Positions 48,207 to 61,931 are shown, numbered from the stretch's first letter. The stretch: 64,000 nt of DNA from Amphirosellinia nigrospora (GCA_004123355.1 SCHM01000002.1:10141569-10205568); one strand, 5' to 3'. The notes: generated by a model from the letters alone, not told the origin. A program made the numbers and translations.

Positions 48207-51200
48207 GTGTAGATGGTGCCTCTCGAGATGTGTTCGGGTGAGAGTTGAGGTGTTGCAGCGACCGCAGACGACGTAGGTATCGGGCGAAGGAGTGGCAGCG
48301 CCCTTCTAATCCAAATCGCGTATCGATAGCCAAAAGCGAGCAACAAACAAAAACGTGCGAAAAACAGTCAATGGGCGTAAATGGGTAAGCGTCTCTTCTT
48401 AATCGGCCCGTCAGTGAGGGAAATGCGGAGGAGAGTTGGTCATTGGAAAACGTGGGGATTGCGACCGCGGGGAACTGCAGAATGCAGGCGAACTGACAGG
48501 GCTGCCGGCGCTTGGGTTGGGTGTTCGAAGGCGTGGATTCGATTCGATGAGTTGAAATGGATGTCCTGTTGTGGGTGCCGAGCCAAGGAGTGTATGGTTT
48601 GAACTGCTAATACCAACACACAGCAGATGTGGTAATGAGTGAATGGCAACAACACGACACCAACAACGAAGCACACAGGCAACAGGTTGTGATTCGGAAA
48701 AGGAAGAGACGGAGCGAGGACTGGAAGGAGGTGGTAGTGTAAGTAGGTAGGGTGAAAAGATGGGGAACGGTGAAGGGGGGGAGGGTCCACCTCTTCTTGT
48801 TTTTGGGGGGGATCAGAGGCGACGTCGAGGGTGGGAACATGCGGGAGGAAGGACGCCATCACGCTTGCGCACTAGCACCGATGGGCATTATGGAAATGAA
48901 GGGGCGTTGGAGGGCGCTGCTGCTGCTGGGTACTGGGTGTTTGGTGCTGGGTGTGCTGGGTGGTGGCTCTGGTGCAGTAGCGGTGCCTTCCTCTCGGTGG
49001 CCTGACTACCTCTGCTCTGCCTCAATGTACCAGTACGCCGACGTCAGTTCGCCATCGCAGAGCATGCAAGGGCTGCCTACCAGCCCAGCGGTAGCGATAC
49101 CCGGCACAAGACACAAGCCCCAGACGCCCATGCGCACTGTGAACAGGCTACATCCGTACCCTGCTCCTATACTTGCCAAGGACTTCGGCGAGCTAGCCGA
49201 GAGAAGTTAGCGAAGTGAATGAGAATCAAGCCAGAAACCACACCAGCAAATAGAAACAACGCCTCGCAACAAGCGATGAATAATAATAATAATAGCCTTA
49301 GGCTTGTCCGTAGTACCGCGATCCATTGCAAAAGAGACATCAACAATTCATGCATGCGAGGTCCGCTTCTTTTCCCTGTCCACCTGGCTTGCTCAAATAG
49401 AAATACATGCCAGCCAAGAACAAGAGTGACATTGTGGCTTGACTGTTCATTACCTCAGGTATGAGATATTGGTATCTACTGAGAGCACTACTAACCTTAG
49501 GTTCTGTACTATGGATAGTGGTAGTGTTGCGGTATTGTATATGGCTTGATAACGTGATACCAAGAAGCAGCCCCCCTCAAAGCCAGGACCTCCTGTTCAA
49601 GTGACAGTCTCGAACCGTGTCTTGTGTTTCCCGTTATTGTGCGAGCACTCCACGTATGCAGGAAGGGATCGTGCCAAACAGCACGTTGACAGATGCAGGT
49701 AGTGTCCAATTGCAGCGAGATAGCGTTGCACTGAAGTCCTAGTGTACGTCGTCGAGGTCGAGTGTCATTGAGAGCTGCATGGTCATAATTCGCATCCCCT
49801 CTTTTCTCCTGTCAGTCCTTGGAAGCAAGAGAGGTCAATCAACTATGCTATCTTCAGCTCTGCTCTTGCTTTTGCGCTACAGTCCAACTCCTCAATCTGA
49901 TAATTCTACTAGTTAGTTCATATGAGTTATCCCTTCCCATACCCGCCCGTAAGTAGGTTAATAGGTAGGGTCTTGTGGCGTACTGCCGTACGTTGGACTT
50001 GGTGCTACGGGGATACGAGGAGAGGACAGGGCAGATGCCGTCAGCCTTGAATTCCTGAACTGGGAATAGGGTCATTGGGTTCTCGTGAGTGACAATGGTA
50101 GCGGGTGTACAGGCGGGAAGAGGGCACGGCAGCACAACGCCAGCATGAAGCCTGCCCGGGGTCCCGAAAGACTCTTTTTGACTGGACATGCCAGAAGGTG
50201 AGGTGACCTGTCTCTCGCTCTTATGTTTGGTTCTAGAAGTGACGCAGAAGGGTGAGACAAACCACGTCAAATACTTCACTTGCTCTTACTAAGTAGCTTG
50301 GCTTGAATGTCCTAGCCATGGCGCAAATAGTTGAGCCCCCGTGATCACCGTAGCGCAGTCCGCCACGTCTCAGTAGCCAACTAACCGTTGACTAAGAAAG
50401 AGAGATGACACATGGAATTACGGCCAGGCAGTCTACAGGATGTGTTCTCGATTCGCTTTATTGGTTTAGTCAAGACCCTAGATCCGAAGTAAATCTGCCC
50501 ACAATGTATGCAGGCATTCAGGGCTTGATCTTTATTCTTGTTGGCATGATTCACTACCATGCCCGAGGAGCTAGCTAAGGTTAGCACCTTGGGTATGGTA
50601 GGATGAGTAGGCGACGAACAATTGAACACAGAATACACCGGGTTGCTCGGTAGTACCTATTCCATCGTCGCCTACTGTACTGCGAATACGGCCCAGGCAA
50701 GATTGGGTTGGACGCACGTTTCCTGTAGTGTCACTATAGTGGCAGAGCAGGCGATCCGTGTTGTATCACGTCGAGTACGTCTCTGTCGAATCCTCATACC
50801 ACTCAAGCATCGGCTGTCCATTCCTTGATTGGGCACGTATCGTGATGATCCCCAGATTCGCGATTGGCTTTGTGCACAAGTACGCTACAGCAACTCACAT
50901 TGGCGCAGTGAGAAATGGGCATGGCGAGTTACAGACTGTTGCGTTATGGTAGTAGTCCTAGATCCTATCGGGACAGGGACTGAAAAGGGATTGGGGGCGG
51001 GGAGGCTCACTCAACGTTACTTCGTCCTGAAGAATCATCCTAGTCAGGCTAGGTAATCCTCAACCACCCATGAACTGACGAGCATCCACGTGAGTAGAGC
51101 GGACAGAATGCGTCTTATCCTGCAGATGCTGTAAGCTCACATACACATACAGTATATAAATAATTCATATAGCCAAGTGGCTAAAACATCGGAGACTGAG

Positions 51201-53069
51201 GAATTAATTTGCATACAAGTACCTAAGATATGGATATTTTAACAACCATGTATGTATAAGTCGATTGACTAGGTTAAATGCCATTGACCACTTTTGATCG
51301 TCGCTCAAAGGGCAAATCTCCCCTTCATTAGGCCAAGATGGCCGGTCAATGCAACGCGAATTATATCCCACTAACTACCGTTGCGACTCTATTTTTAACC
51401 AAGATGCAAAACATCCAGCGTACCGGACAAGATGACTTTCCCATGCCACCGCGGTGATTGAAAGAGAGAATACCACCAGCGACAGGTTCGCAGGTCAGGG
51501 CGATGTTCCAATAAGTACGGAGACACTTGACGCCTACAATACCTGACGTAGGTAGACACTTAAGTTAGTGTTCATGCTAACGATTCCAAGAACAACAGTC
51601 GCCCAGCGTTGTAAACATTGGACTGGAACGGAACCCGAAGCCACCAGCCAGCCTAAATTGTTCGGTTGACCGGTACAGCTCAAGCACAGTATAAGACTTT
51701 TGACACGGCTGCTCGATACTTGGGCGGTACGTACCCCTACCTTGTGCAAGCCATTTCCTTGTCGTCCAGGTTCATTGGCGGGCTTCCCGTCTGACTGTTG
51801 TCGCCTTGTGAAGTGACTTTTGTCATTCTTGTTGCTGACCCGACCATGATATGATACTCAATAAGTCGATGATACTACACTACTGTGGTTTATGTATATA
51901 TCAGCTCTCATCAATTGTTTACTTCGGCACATCTCCTATCCTGTCCTCTTCGCCCGTCTCTATCGGAGATAACATGTTCATGCATAGGTACTCACCTTTG
52001 CACTAGTAGTGTACCGTACATATAGAATGCCAACACTTGGTCCTGACCTAGTGTATTATGTAGGTTAGGTAATCTCATGCATACCTGTCCAAAAATCCAA
52101 TGGCGTACTCGTGTTGTTTTCCCTCTTCCTATCAGAGTCTATCGCACTACACAAACAAAGATGCTTCGCTTAACTCACCAAGGCAAAGAGGGGCCTTAGG
52201 GTCAATGAGTCCCACGACTGTATCGTCACCCGACATAGTTGTTCTGATTTGGACCGGCGAGCTTACGCTACGGTAGTTGTGTGCGCTAACTATCGCAAAC
52301 AAACACACTATCGAGGCAAGGGATGAGAGCCTAGTGTACACTACCTGACATGGACTACACTAACAGCCAAGGAGCATGGCAGACAAGTGACAAATCTCTC
52401 AACAATTGGCAACATGGCCCAGGCGGTGGACCATGGAATCTCATGTTTTCCTCACTCATGTGGCAGTCAAATACAGCGCTGAACTCCAATCCGAGTCACA
52501 TCAGAATTCATCATTCGAACCGAACGACGGGCAGAAGATAAGCTCCGTCTTGAAAATGGAAGTTGGTAAAAATGCGAAATGCAAAAACGGTCACTCGAGT
52601 GGAACATTCCCCAGGCCAACATCGCAAAACCCCAGCTTTTGGCCATTGCCGCGATTGACTCTCCCCACAAAGCGCAACCTAACCTGCATACGCTAGGCCG
52701 CCTTCACGAACGTCTGCCCAGGGGGAAATCTGTCGGTCAATGTCTCATCGGTCCGACTGCTCCAGGTTTCGCTTCGCTCTTTTTACATCTTGTCAATCTG
52801 GCATAATTATTCTTAAGCGATGGGCGCACAAATGCCGGTTTGCGGAATGGGGCCACCAACTAAAAGGTATAGTAAGGCAAACAACAATGGGGATTCTAAT
52901 TAAGCTGTTCCTTAATCTCAACGGTTTCTCATGTGTGTTGCGTATGCCGAGCAAATATCTTAACCTACATAGGTAGCTCGTTTGAGTTGTGCATGATCTT
53001 GTCTGTGAGTGAGTGCATCACCAGCCGCCTACCTGGGTACTGACTGTGTTCTGGTATCAGTCTGCGAGC

Positions 53070-53115
<46 letters not shown>

Positions 53116-54799
53116 TATTCATACAAGTGCGATTCAGTAGGCAATAGATAGAGAAACAATGAAACCCAGCCCTTATCGAAGATGGAAATCTACCAGACAG
53201 AGCGCACCCCATATTTACCATTAATACCCGCCTTGTCTCTCATCAGTTCGAGACAAGTTCAAACCCCTTGCCCCTTGTTGTGTAAGGTACCACAACTATC
53301 AGTTCAATCTTAGCCAGATTCAACGTCATTCTCCCACCAGGGAAGAGGCTTGAACTATACTCCCATGATTATTCAGACATGTCTAGCCCGTACCTAGCCA
53401 CCAAAAAGACGCCACAAACTGGAGTAGTTTGAAACAACGTCCAGGTCTAGCCTCCTAACATTGAAACAAGTCATTTGTCCACCTCCCCCCCCTGATGTTG
53501 GATAGACAACAGTCAGCTTTTGAAGGTACACATGCAGTGGTAAGGTTGGTCCGGAGGCTTGGTAAGGAGTTGGACCAGATAAGGGCCGATTGATAGGCTT
53601 GCCCTTACTAGTACAGTACTCATTAGTATGGATACGGATGGGCTTGCGACAGGTGAGGCAAAGGCAGCAGGGCCTGGGCCACGCTGGACTATTCTTTGAC
53701 ATCGTCATTGCATATATCACATTGCAGAATCGCCACCTACGGAAATTTTGGCCCTATAGCAATCTCGCCCGCTGAACTTCTGAGCGGGCCGATTCTGGAG
53801 GGAAATAAATAAGACCAGAGAGGCTCTGAAGAATGATGGCTAGAGGGGAGGGGAAGCAGAGGCGTCTAGGCGGCCTATGAGTCGGATCTCGATGAGGAAA
53901 AGGAAGCGGGAAGAAATGAGACTGTGAAGTGACTCCCTTGTCGTTTGCTCGATGACTGAGATCATTACTTGCCACCGAGGGGTTGATCTTACACTGGATG
54001 TGAGCAAACTAGGAGTGATAGCTTCGATCAATGTGACCCACGGCTCATCAATGCCCTTAGAACCTCTTCGGCCGTTGGGGAGTGGCGATGGCCCGGCGAC
54101 TACTGTAAGACATGAGGATAACTATCTAGCCTCTAGGTGCGCATATGTGTCAGTGGGACAGCCTAGACTATCATAGATCTAAATAATAGTACGCAAATCG
54201 CTCGCTCATGTATATACTACCAGCTTTTCATGTAAGGTACAGTAGGTACTAGGTAGGGCGTTTACTTCTCTGTTCTATGTATGAATAGGGGTTGGAACTC
54301 AGGAGTGAGTGTAGGAGAATTAAAATTTCACTACTATGTTAGACCTAATAAGCTAATTGCCTCACAAATAGATCTCTTCGTTTATCTGCCATCATAAGTC
54401 AAGTGTTAGAGTTCGATTCTCATACTGTAGCTGTATTGAGACTATGGAATAACTGGGCAGAGGATAGGATGAACTACTATCTATTTATCAGGTTATATAG
54501 TTAGAAATATCTTGCTAGCTCCTTGGTATTACAGACACTGATGAGAAGATGACTAGTCTATGTAAAATCTCATCTATAGATTATCAATATCTACTCAATC
54601 AATTGATCAATCCACGTTTCGATCAGCTAGCACGAGGAGAAGTTCACCATCTTCATAATATCCATTGTCATATCATCTGATATCTGTAAACATTATTTCA
54701 TATTAATCCATTAGATCCTGCGTCATTGTAGGTACTGGCATAAGTAAACCAACTCTGTGAGTCTTGTGTGCAAGGCTAGCATAACCCCATCGCCGTCTT
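48207..54799. other. Gene-poor stretch of 6.6 kb
   Basis: No gene is supported. The first kilobase is the upstream region of the COL-26-type gene, purine-rich on the plus strand. An open frame at 48752-49210 there is G-rich and not convincing. An AAT repeat lies at 49277-49294 and a 43-base A tract at 53071-53113. TAGGTA-type motifs recur near 48740, 49965, 52060 and 54240. The part from about 54180 to 54760 is visibly TA-rich. No transposon proteins were recognised. Confidence 0.5.
53071..53113. repeat. Poly(A) tract of 43 bases
   Basis: Forty-three consecutive A residues on the plus strand. This is much longer than any other homopolymer here. It could be the tail of a retroposed sequence, but I see no matching target-site duplication and no LINE, SINE or cDNA-like sequence upstream, so a simple repeat or an assembly artefact is equally possible. 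Confidence 0.9.
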
Positions 54800-56516
54800 C
54801 TAGCACAACATCATCACAGCAGCGCTAATCATGAGCGCAGCTGATAGCGACGGAGCCAGGACGCTTAGTGCTCCTGAAATCGGAACCGGTGACTCCGTAC
54901 TTGTGCTGTTATTAGAGCCTGTCGGAGTAGTGGAGGAAGTTGAGAACGTGGCCGGACTGCTACCACCAGAGCTACTCGGAGCAGGCGTGTTGCTCGGCTC
55001 GGGTGTATTCGTCAAGCTACCTGGGATGGATTGTGACGAGGTCTCAACGGGCGGGGTGACGACTGTATAACTATCTGGTGGATATCTGACGTCTCTGATG
55101 TGGGCTGTGGTTCCGACGTTGGCACTGGCTCAGAGGTAGGTTCAGAGGTAGGTTCAGAGGTTGGTTCAGACCCTGGAGATGATTCCGACTCTGAGGTTGG
55201 CTCTGGAGTAGGAGTCGGCTCGGGTGTTGATGTCACTTCTTCACTTGATGTTGGCCAGGGACCAGCAGTACCGCCCTCGCCATTCGGATAATCTGCAAGA
55301 CAGAAACACGTTAGTAAAGGTGTCTAGACAATCCATCCCTCTAGACTTTCTAGGGTAGTATCCCATTGGAACTACAAATAGGAGGCATCTGCTTACTGCG
55401 AAAAGTTAGCATGGGGTCTATAATGAATTCTTGAAGGAGGAATCTGCGACTTACCAGTATGTGAACCATTGATCACAATCCTCAAAGCAGGTATGCGTGC
55501 CTTGAAAGATAGAGTAAGTGACCCCTTCCGGGTTCGCAAACATGCTGTCCGTTTCATAATTCCATGAGATAGTCTGCGCTTGACGTTTATCCCAGGCCAT
55601 ATCGTTCGACCACGTTTGAACCGGGACCTCTTTGCCGGAGAGCTGAGAAACAGAAGTGGCCACACATCCTGGCAGTGGGTATACGAATAACGGATAGCTA
55701 ACGCCATTATGAACTGTGCTAGTCATCTGAGGATCGTAATAAGCATTCGTTTCGAAATTGTACTGTCTAAAGGACAACAATGCTTTAGTTTTCTTCTAAT
55801 CTAGCAAGGAGGACAGTGACGAGAGTACTTACGTTGGGCAACAATTGATTGCATAAGCCGTGGCATCGAAATGCGTATCTGAATAAGTATACTGCATCAT
55901 CCAAGGTCAATAACTACTATCCTGAGCGTAAATTATAAGAGGTTCAAAGTTTTCAAAACTAAGGATATTGTCCTGCACCCCCAAAATAGCGAGAGCAAGA
56001 AGAACATAACTTCAGGAGCCACTTACAGTATCATAGGCGGGATATGTGTACACTGCGATACTCAGAGTTAGTTGCTACTATTTGAAGTGTAGTATATAAG
56101 GGTGTCGAATGTTTCTAGGCATTGTCTTGGCCTCAAAGGCAAAGGGCACTCTTATACTCTCCCAGTTACCGAAACAAGAAGGAAATGGATTCGAGGATTC
56201 CCTACCTCCCGCTGTCGAATATCCTTGTGGGCAATCCGCATAGTAGCTCACTGTGCCGTCGGCAGTCACCTTTGGCGGATACGGAAGGCCGCAAGACGGA
56301 TCATGCCAAGCCGGCGCACCAAAGGCATTCACGGTGCAGGTGAGCCAATCCGGATATTCGATTGTAGGGGTCGAGATAACAGCTTGTTGTCACAATCCAG
56401 TTGTTGGCTGGTCAAGACACTCAGGCGGTGGTGTTGAATTGAATAGTCGGCGGGGAAGTGATGCTAGCCGGCAGCGCGATAGTGGGCGCGGGGATGAATT
56501 CGGTTGGCGTAGCCAT
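54800..56516 (-). CDS. Ser/Thr/Pro-rich surface protein, probably GPI-anchored
   Basis: Proposed exons run from Met 56516 (MATPTEFIPAPTIALPASIT) to a stop at 54800. The Cys-containing N-terminal part includes CTVNAFGAPAWHDPSC and SYYADCPQGYSTAG. Short exons VYTYPAYDT (about 56056..56031) and YTYSDTHFDATAYAINCCP follow, then QYNFETNAYYDPQMTSTV to HTCFEDCDQWFTY. A stalk then contains SEPTSEPTSEPTSEP repeats. The C-terminus PISGALSVLAPSLSAALMIS ends in a hydrophobic tail, MISAAVMMLC, as in GPI-anchored wall proteins. Splice sites with GTAAGT and CAG fit most junctions. The frame is interrupted near 56455 (with a stop codon just downstream), at the junction to the stalk, and near 55095. No signal peptide is seen, so an upstream exon may be missing. 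Function unknown. Confidence 0.6.
55128..55170 (-). repeat. Twelve-base tandem repeat coding Ser-Glu-Pro-Thr
   Basis: Three to four near-perfect copies of a 12-base unit (TTCAGAGGTAGG on the plus strand) encode SEPT units in the stalk of the surface protein. In-phase coding repeats of this kind vary in number between strains in fungal wall proteins. Confidence 0.8.
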
Positions 56517-59262
56517 CTTATGATCTCTCACTCACCCTCAGGCAAATTGTAAGTGATAGATGGGTAGATGTATAAGCTATAATCATAACACTCTGTTGTG
56601 GCGCGAGAACCGATTTATCTCATTCCTGCTGTGCCGCATCAGGGTCTATATCGTGTGATATACTAAATGCCAAGATGCCCATACGGCGTGTTGCTGTCGG
56701 TTGCCTGTCGGTTGCCTGAAGCTTGAGCAATATCGCTTCCGAGTTCGTCAACGGGCAGGCCTGTTTTGGAGCGGCTGGAACGGCCAGAACCGAATCGAGA
56801 GTCTTGGCGCTGATATACTACCTTGAGTAGCCTCAAAGCCTGTTTTACAACGACACCGAGGTAAGCCGACAATAGCAATACGAGATATCAATGCGAGTGA
56901 GATGCTCGCAACGATTACTTTTGTAGATAGGATGTGTGTATAAGGTTACAAAACACGCGAGCTACACAATATGAACGAAGAGAGTCCTTGTATATGGCAG
57001 ATAGCAGCCTACCTCCCTGCAGTGAGAAATGTCTATTGCGACCTTAACTAACAGGACCCCCCGACAAAGGGGTTCATAATTAGGGCATATCCTGCCAGAC
57101 AGACAGCCCTTCTTACTTTGTCAATTCCGCTAACATCATCATCTCAAAGCCGCTTTCGATACATCTATTGTGTATGCATACTTAAATATGTCTCGTAATT
57201 AGTTTGCACTCTAATCAAGCCACTACATATCATCATGGGTAATAAGCATGATTGAAACCTTAAGGACCGGGTTTCGTTTACTAGTAGAGTCCTATTAGGA
57301 TTTCTTAAGTTCAAGAATAAGTGTAGAAACAGACTATAGTCATACGAACAAGCCACACAACCACTAGCCACAGTGCCACGAGCCACACAGGGTCACAGGT
57401 AGCCGATGTTGCGACATCTGGAAGGAGATAAAAGGAGTATTGGTCAATATAGCCTCATGTGATACGGACCCCTCTGAACGAGAGCCTATGACCAGAGGTT
57501 CGAAGGTACATAGGTCTTCGAATTCTGTCTACAAATAAGGAGCTTCAAGCAAGGTTACATTGAAGTCAGAAATAGAAACTAGAGACCTTATAGACCCCAG
57601 AGAGATTATTAGCTGAATAGACCACCAAGTTCCAAGCACTTGAGCACAAACCTTGCCACTTTGGGCAGGTATTAAGCCGCGTCCCAATCCCGACATTGAG
57701 AGTAAGGCCGCCAAAGTAGCATGACGGCCTTCAGGATGCTACCTTACATATTCCTAATCCAGCGAGATGTTGCGAGGGTTCAAGCCATTGTAAAGCAGCA
57801 GAAATGCGAATGTAGAAGGTAATTAAATAGGGTTTTGTGTAAGAGATATATTTTCTTACGATGAGAACGAATGTCAAGTCCCACCCACATAGTACTCAAT
57901 ATCCAATTCTTAGGGCATCCGTCCACCAAATACCTAGTTGAGTACATTTTCGTAAAGATATTTACATCACCAAATACCGTTGCATCAACAATCTGACGTC
58001 TTCCCTCTTCCTGCCTTTTGGGCGTCTGCCATGATGCACATCACTAAATCCCTATTGATTATTGATGACACGAGGCTTCCGTTACTGACTCGACTTTCAT
58101 CTCTATGGAATTGAATACGGTCCCCTAAACATTGGGTAACTGTGCTGATGCCGACGGCGATTATAGCACCGTGATTCGCGACTTTCCTGCGACTACTACT
58201 CCCTCAGATTACTTATGAACGCTTTTGACGGTCCGAATGCATCATGGGTACTGAGGCCAGAAGAAGACAAGTGCTACAGCTCAATAATCCATTGGCCCGG
58301 TGCTGGCTAAAACTCCACGGACACAAACAGACGGCTATATTAGTATCTGGGATTGCAAGTCTTCGCTCGCAACTCTTAGGTCATGCAGTCGCGTCATTAT
58401 CTAAGCCGGACTAATTGCATTTCATGGCGCCTAGGAAGCTGTACTTTCGCTTCTGGGGATGACGGCATTATGCGGATGTGTGTTCCCCGATCTCACCCCC
58501 TACAATTCTAGTCCCGAGCTTGTCTAAGTTGATGAACGTTGCACATCGAGCTAATCATTTTGACCAGTTGTTATTGAACTGAAGATACTTGAACTGCGGG
58601 TAGAAGCCCATTGCCAAAAGAACCAGTGACACCTAATTGAACCTCGTAGTAAAATGACCGGCTTCCCGAGATGTCCCGTGCACATCGCCCCTTAAAGCCC
58701 CTTTTCGTTTATTGTATTTCTCGTACTATAATATCAAATGTGCACATGGGCAGATCTAGGGTCTATTACGTTTCTCTCGTGATTGAGTAGCAGGAAGTCC
58801 AAACTTTCAAATATGTTGATCTCGCATCTACCTTCACTGCTCCTTTGACGCTATGGAGAGATGATTGCGATTCGAATACCCGTTCAAGTCATTAGCATCA
58901 CATTGGGGGACATCACACGTGTATGTACCCATTTTAGCGAGTCGACAGGCCCTCTTTATCTAGATCTTCTCTGTAGAAGATCCGATTCGAATGCACAAGT
59001 TCATTATGACGCCATCAATTCCCTCTGGGTTTCAATGAACTAGCGAAGAGGGTTGTACTTGACCTCTAAAATGTAGGGGCTGGGCCGAGGACTGCCCCGT
59101 TGAACAAGGTTGGCGCCATAATCAATGGTTTTAGATAACCTCATAATTCTGTCATCAGCACTTCCTTAGAACGCGGTACACCAAGTGCTGATTATAAAAC
59201 CGGATTCTCCTCGTCGTGATCAGCCAATTAATCATAAACGGGAAAATAACTGCAATTTCACC
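56517..59262. other. Gene-poor stretch of 2.7 kb
   Basis: I see no gene. The stretch is TA-rich and all open frames are short. It separates two divergent genes and so holds both promoters. Confidence 0.5.
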
Positions 59263-60378
59263 ATGCCCGAAACATCTTCTGCACTGACAACTAGACTTCT
59301 AAACATCAAAGACTATAGTGATCTAGTCTTTAGATGTGACGAGCAGGTGTTCAATGTTCATAAAGCCATAGTATGCGGACAATCTTCTGTCATAGCGGCT
59401 GCCCTAAAGGGCGATTTTATGGTCAGTTGTGCCTCAGAGCTACAGTATTTTGATTCCATTTGATTCCATGTTTACTGGTAGATAGGAAGCCAAAACCGGC
59501 GTTCTTGATGTGTCTTTCGATGTCGATAGCGTGAGACGCTTGGTCGAGTTCATGTACACAGGGGATTATCAAGAATCGTTGAACCCAGCTCTGGACATTC
59601 TCTCGTCTGGTGTGCCAGAAGGAACTAGGAGATTATCCGAAGACATAGAAATTGGTATGAGAATTTCGATATCCCTTGGATTATCCCGCATGATCTGACC
59701 AACGACCAAGAAGATGAAGGCGGCAGTACGACCGAGCTGGAGCTGGGCGTCAGAGTTCTTGAGCCGCTGAAAACGATTTCTGACCGCCTGATCTGTCACG
59801 GCCGGATGAATTCCATCGCGGACTATTACGATATTTCTGCTCTCGCATCGTTATCGAACTCCAAGGTCAAAGAAATTTTGTCTAAAAAATGGTCTGTTGA
59901 ATCATTCAGTGACTTGCTCCGAGAGTCCCTAAATTCAACGAGCGACAAAAATTTCCTTCGAATGCTGGGCTCAGAAGCAGCTGATCATATTTATGAGCTC
60001 TTTGACGGACATTATCTTGACGAAGGCAGTTTGGCGGAAGCAATCACCCCTTACGCCCTACCCAAATGTATTTTGAGGATGAAAGTCGTCGAACTACATA
60101 AAACGGAGCTTGAATCAAGTCTCTCGTCCGAAATTGAGGCCAGCGAACGAAAGAGCCGAGATTATGCCTCGCATTATATCGATAAGTGCAATCAGCTACT
60201 AAGAAAGAAAAAAAAGTGCCAAAGCTCGGCGTGCACCGCTGAATTCAACTGTTACTTTCAAAAAGTTACAAGGAAGTCAACCGATGAACTAATCTACATT
60301 ATGTGTTGCGGGAGTTGTGCCACCACCCAGGGCTCGACATATGGGCATAATTGGCGTGAAATGTTACAAAGGCCCTGA
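59263..60378 (+). CDS. BTB/POZ domain protein with Cys-rich tail
   Basis: Three exons, 59263..59421, 59486..59654 and 59711..60378, give 331 residues with all junctions in phase. The first donor is an unusual GTCAGT; the second is GTATGA. The BTB fold spans about residues 15-105: YSDLVFRCDEQVFNVHKAIV, QSSVIAAALKGDFM, and VSFDVDSVRRLVEFMYTGDY. Residues 110-290 are mostly helical by eye. The last 60 residues contain CQSSACTAEFNCYF and MCCGSCATTQG, an unusual Cys grouping. Many filamentous fungi have expanded families of such BTB proteins. The ones that bind Cul3 serve as ubiquitin-ligase adaptors, but no function can be assigned here. The gene looks whole. Confidence 0.88.
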
Positions 60379-61931
60379 TTGAGGGCTTGGGAATAGCTTC
60401 ATTCCTTCAAATCTAATAACTGGCTATGGCGTCAAAGGACCTCTTATTCTCTAGATTCCCTAGCAGAGGACTCGGGACCTGACTAGCCTATATATACACG
60501 AAATATCGGGCTAGTCCAACGGACCTCCGTTGGCCTGTGTAGCCAATATAGCTCAAAATGGTACAAATTGCCGAGGGCTGAAGCCGTAGGCGAGATACGT
60601 GTAACATGAAATATGTGGCGCAAATCTACGTTAGTTAGTTCGTTGCTTAGGAGGCATGTTTCGATCACAGTTTTGTTTGCATATTACATAAAAACACTGT
60701 AGGCTTGATGAATAAAAGCTCTAAATCCATGGCTTTAGACGAGACGAAGCTTTGCGCGTCCTTGGATGATTTCTGGAGAGAAATGAATTGGCTTGTAAAA
60801 GGGGCAGTGATTTGGGCCGGGTCTGTCAGGGAACAGAACTGTAGCGCTATACTACAACACTATCAAAAGATGGAACGTTATCAAATCAGTGACTGGGACG
60901 CACGTAGTCACTTTTACGCATACCATGTTAGGGTCTTCAATTCCTAAATGCCTAATTAGGGGAGAAAGCTTGTCTACATATCCAAGGCTTGGACAATCAT
61001 AAAGACAAATATGAATTTTTTTGATCAAATGTATACAATATTTTCTAATTTTATTTTATCAATAATCCAACATCTTATCCAGCGTCAGAACACGTAAGTG
61101 TTAAAGAATAGCCAACGCACGGACAAGCTCTTCTGGGTGGCCTACACTGATGGGAAATGTCAAGCATTTCAATAAACCAAGAAAAGCCACATTAGGGGAA
61201 ACAGGGTTTAAAAGACGATGGTAAATTGCCAGTCCAGAGTATAATAGAACAGAGTTCTGCGGCACATTCGAACGCAACCAGGTAAGTAAGTATAGTGAAA
61301 TCCACAGCCCTCGCCCAAGCAAATCATTCAATCTCGCTCTAGCGTAATCGGGAAATGCACTTGTTGCTACAACGGCATAAACTACACTCATGGGTATTTC
61401 CTAGAGGTGCGAATACATAGTCGTCGGTGATGTCATGGTTTCAATGGGATAACTGAGAACATGAGAGAAATGTTGCTGTCACCATTCCCTGCTACAGCAA
61501 CAATAATTGTGCTGCGCCTCGGTATACCGTCTAGCCTCAGAGAGCACGGCATGATGTTTTGATTTGATTTTTAACTTAACCCTATTTCATCGTATTGTTA
61601 ACTGGGAATGCTAAGTTCCTCTGGTTCCATCTCCCCTCCCCCCTTTTTTAAAAAAGTGACACATGCTCTCTTAGATGATATGCTAACGCATACTATCTAG
61701 TGCCAAATCTATGTGCGCGCGCGAACAAGACTTAAGTACCGACAGACTAGGAACATATGCTATGTTATCATGATAGATGCCAAGAGCCGCTGCATTCTAT
61801 TCTCAGCTCAGTCTATCAACGGCTCAAAAGTTATGACCTCGTCCATCTTTAAACGAGTATCGAGGATAGGGAAAATCTTGCTTTCATCCATCTCACAAAA
61901 GAATTTCGCGTCCGCGGACGACCTCGTTCGT
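60379..61931. other. Intergenic spacer
   Basis: About 1.55 kb. An 80-residue open frame at 60705-60947 (plus; MNKSSKSMALDETKLCASLD) is not recognisable and unsupported. The stretch after 61560 may contain the extreme 3' end of the leftward gene, whose true stop is unclear. Confidence 0.45.

Noticed and set aside
48752-49210. 152-residue plus-strand open frame upstream of the COL-26-type gene
   Set aside because: The composition is G-rich and repetitive, with no domain, splice logic or known similarity. It is probably promoter or leader sequence.
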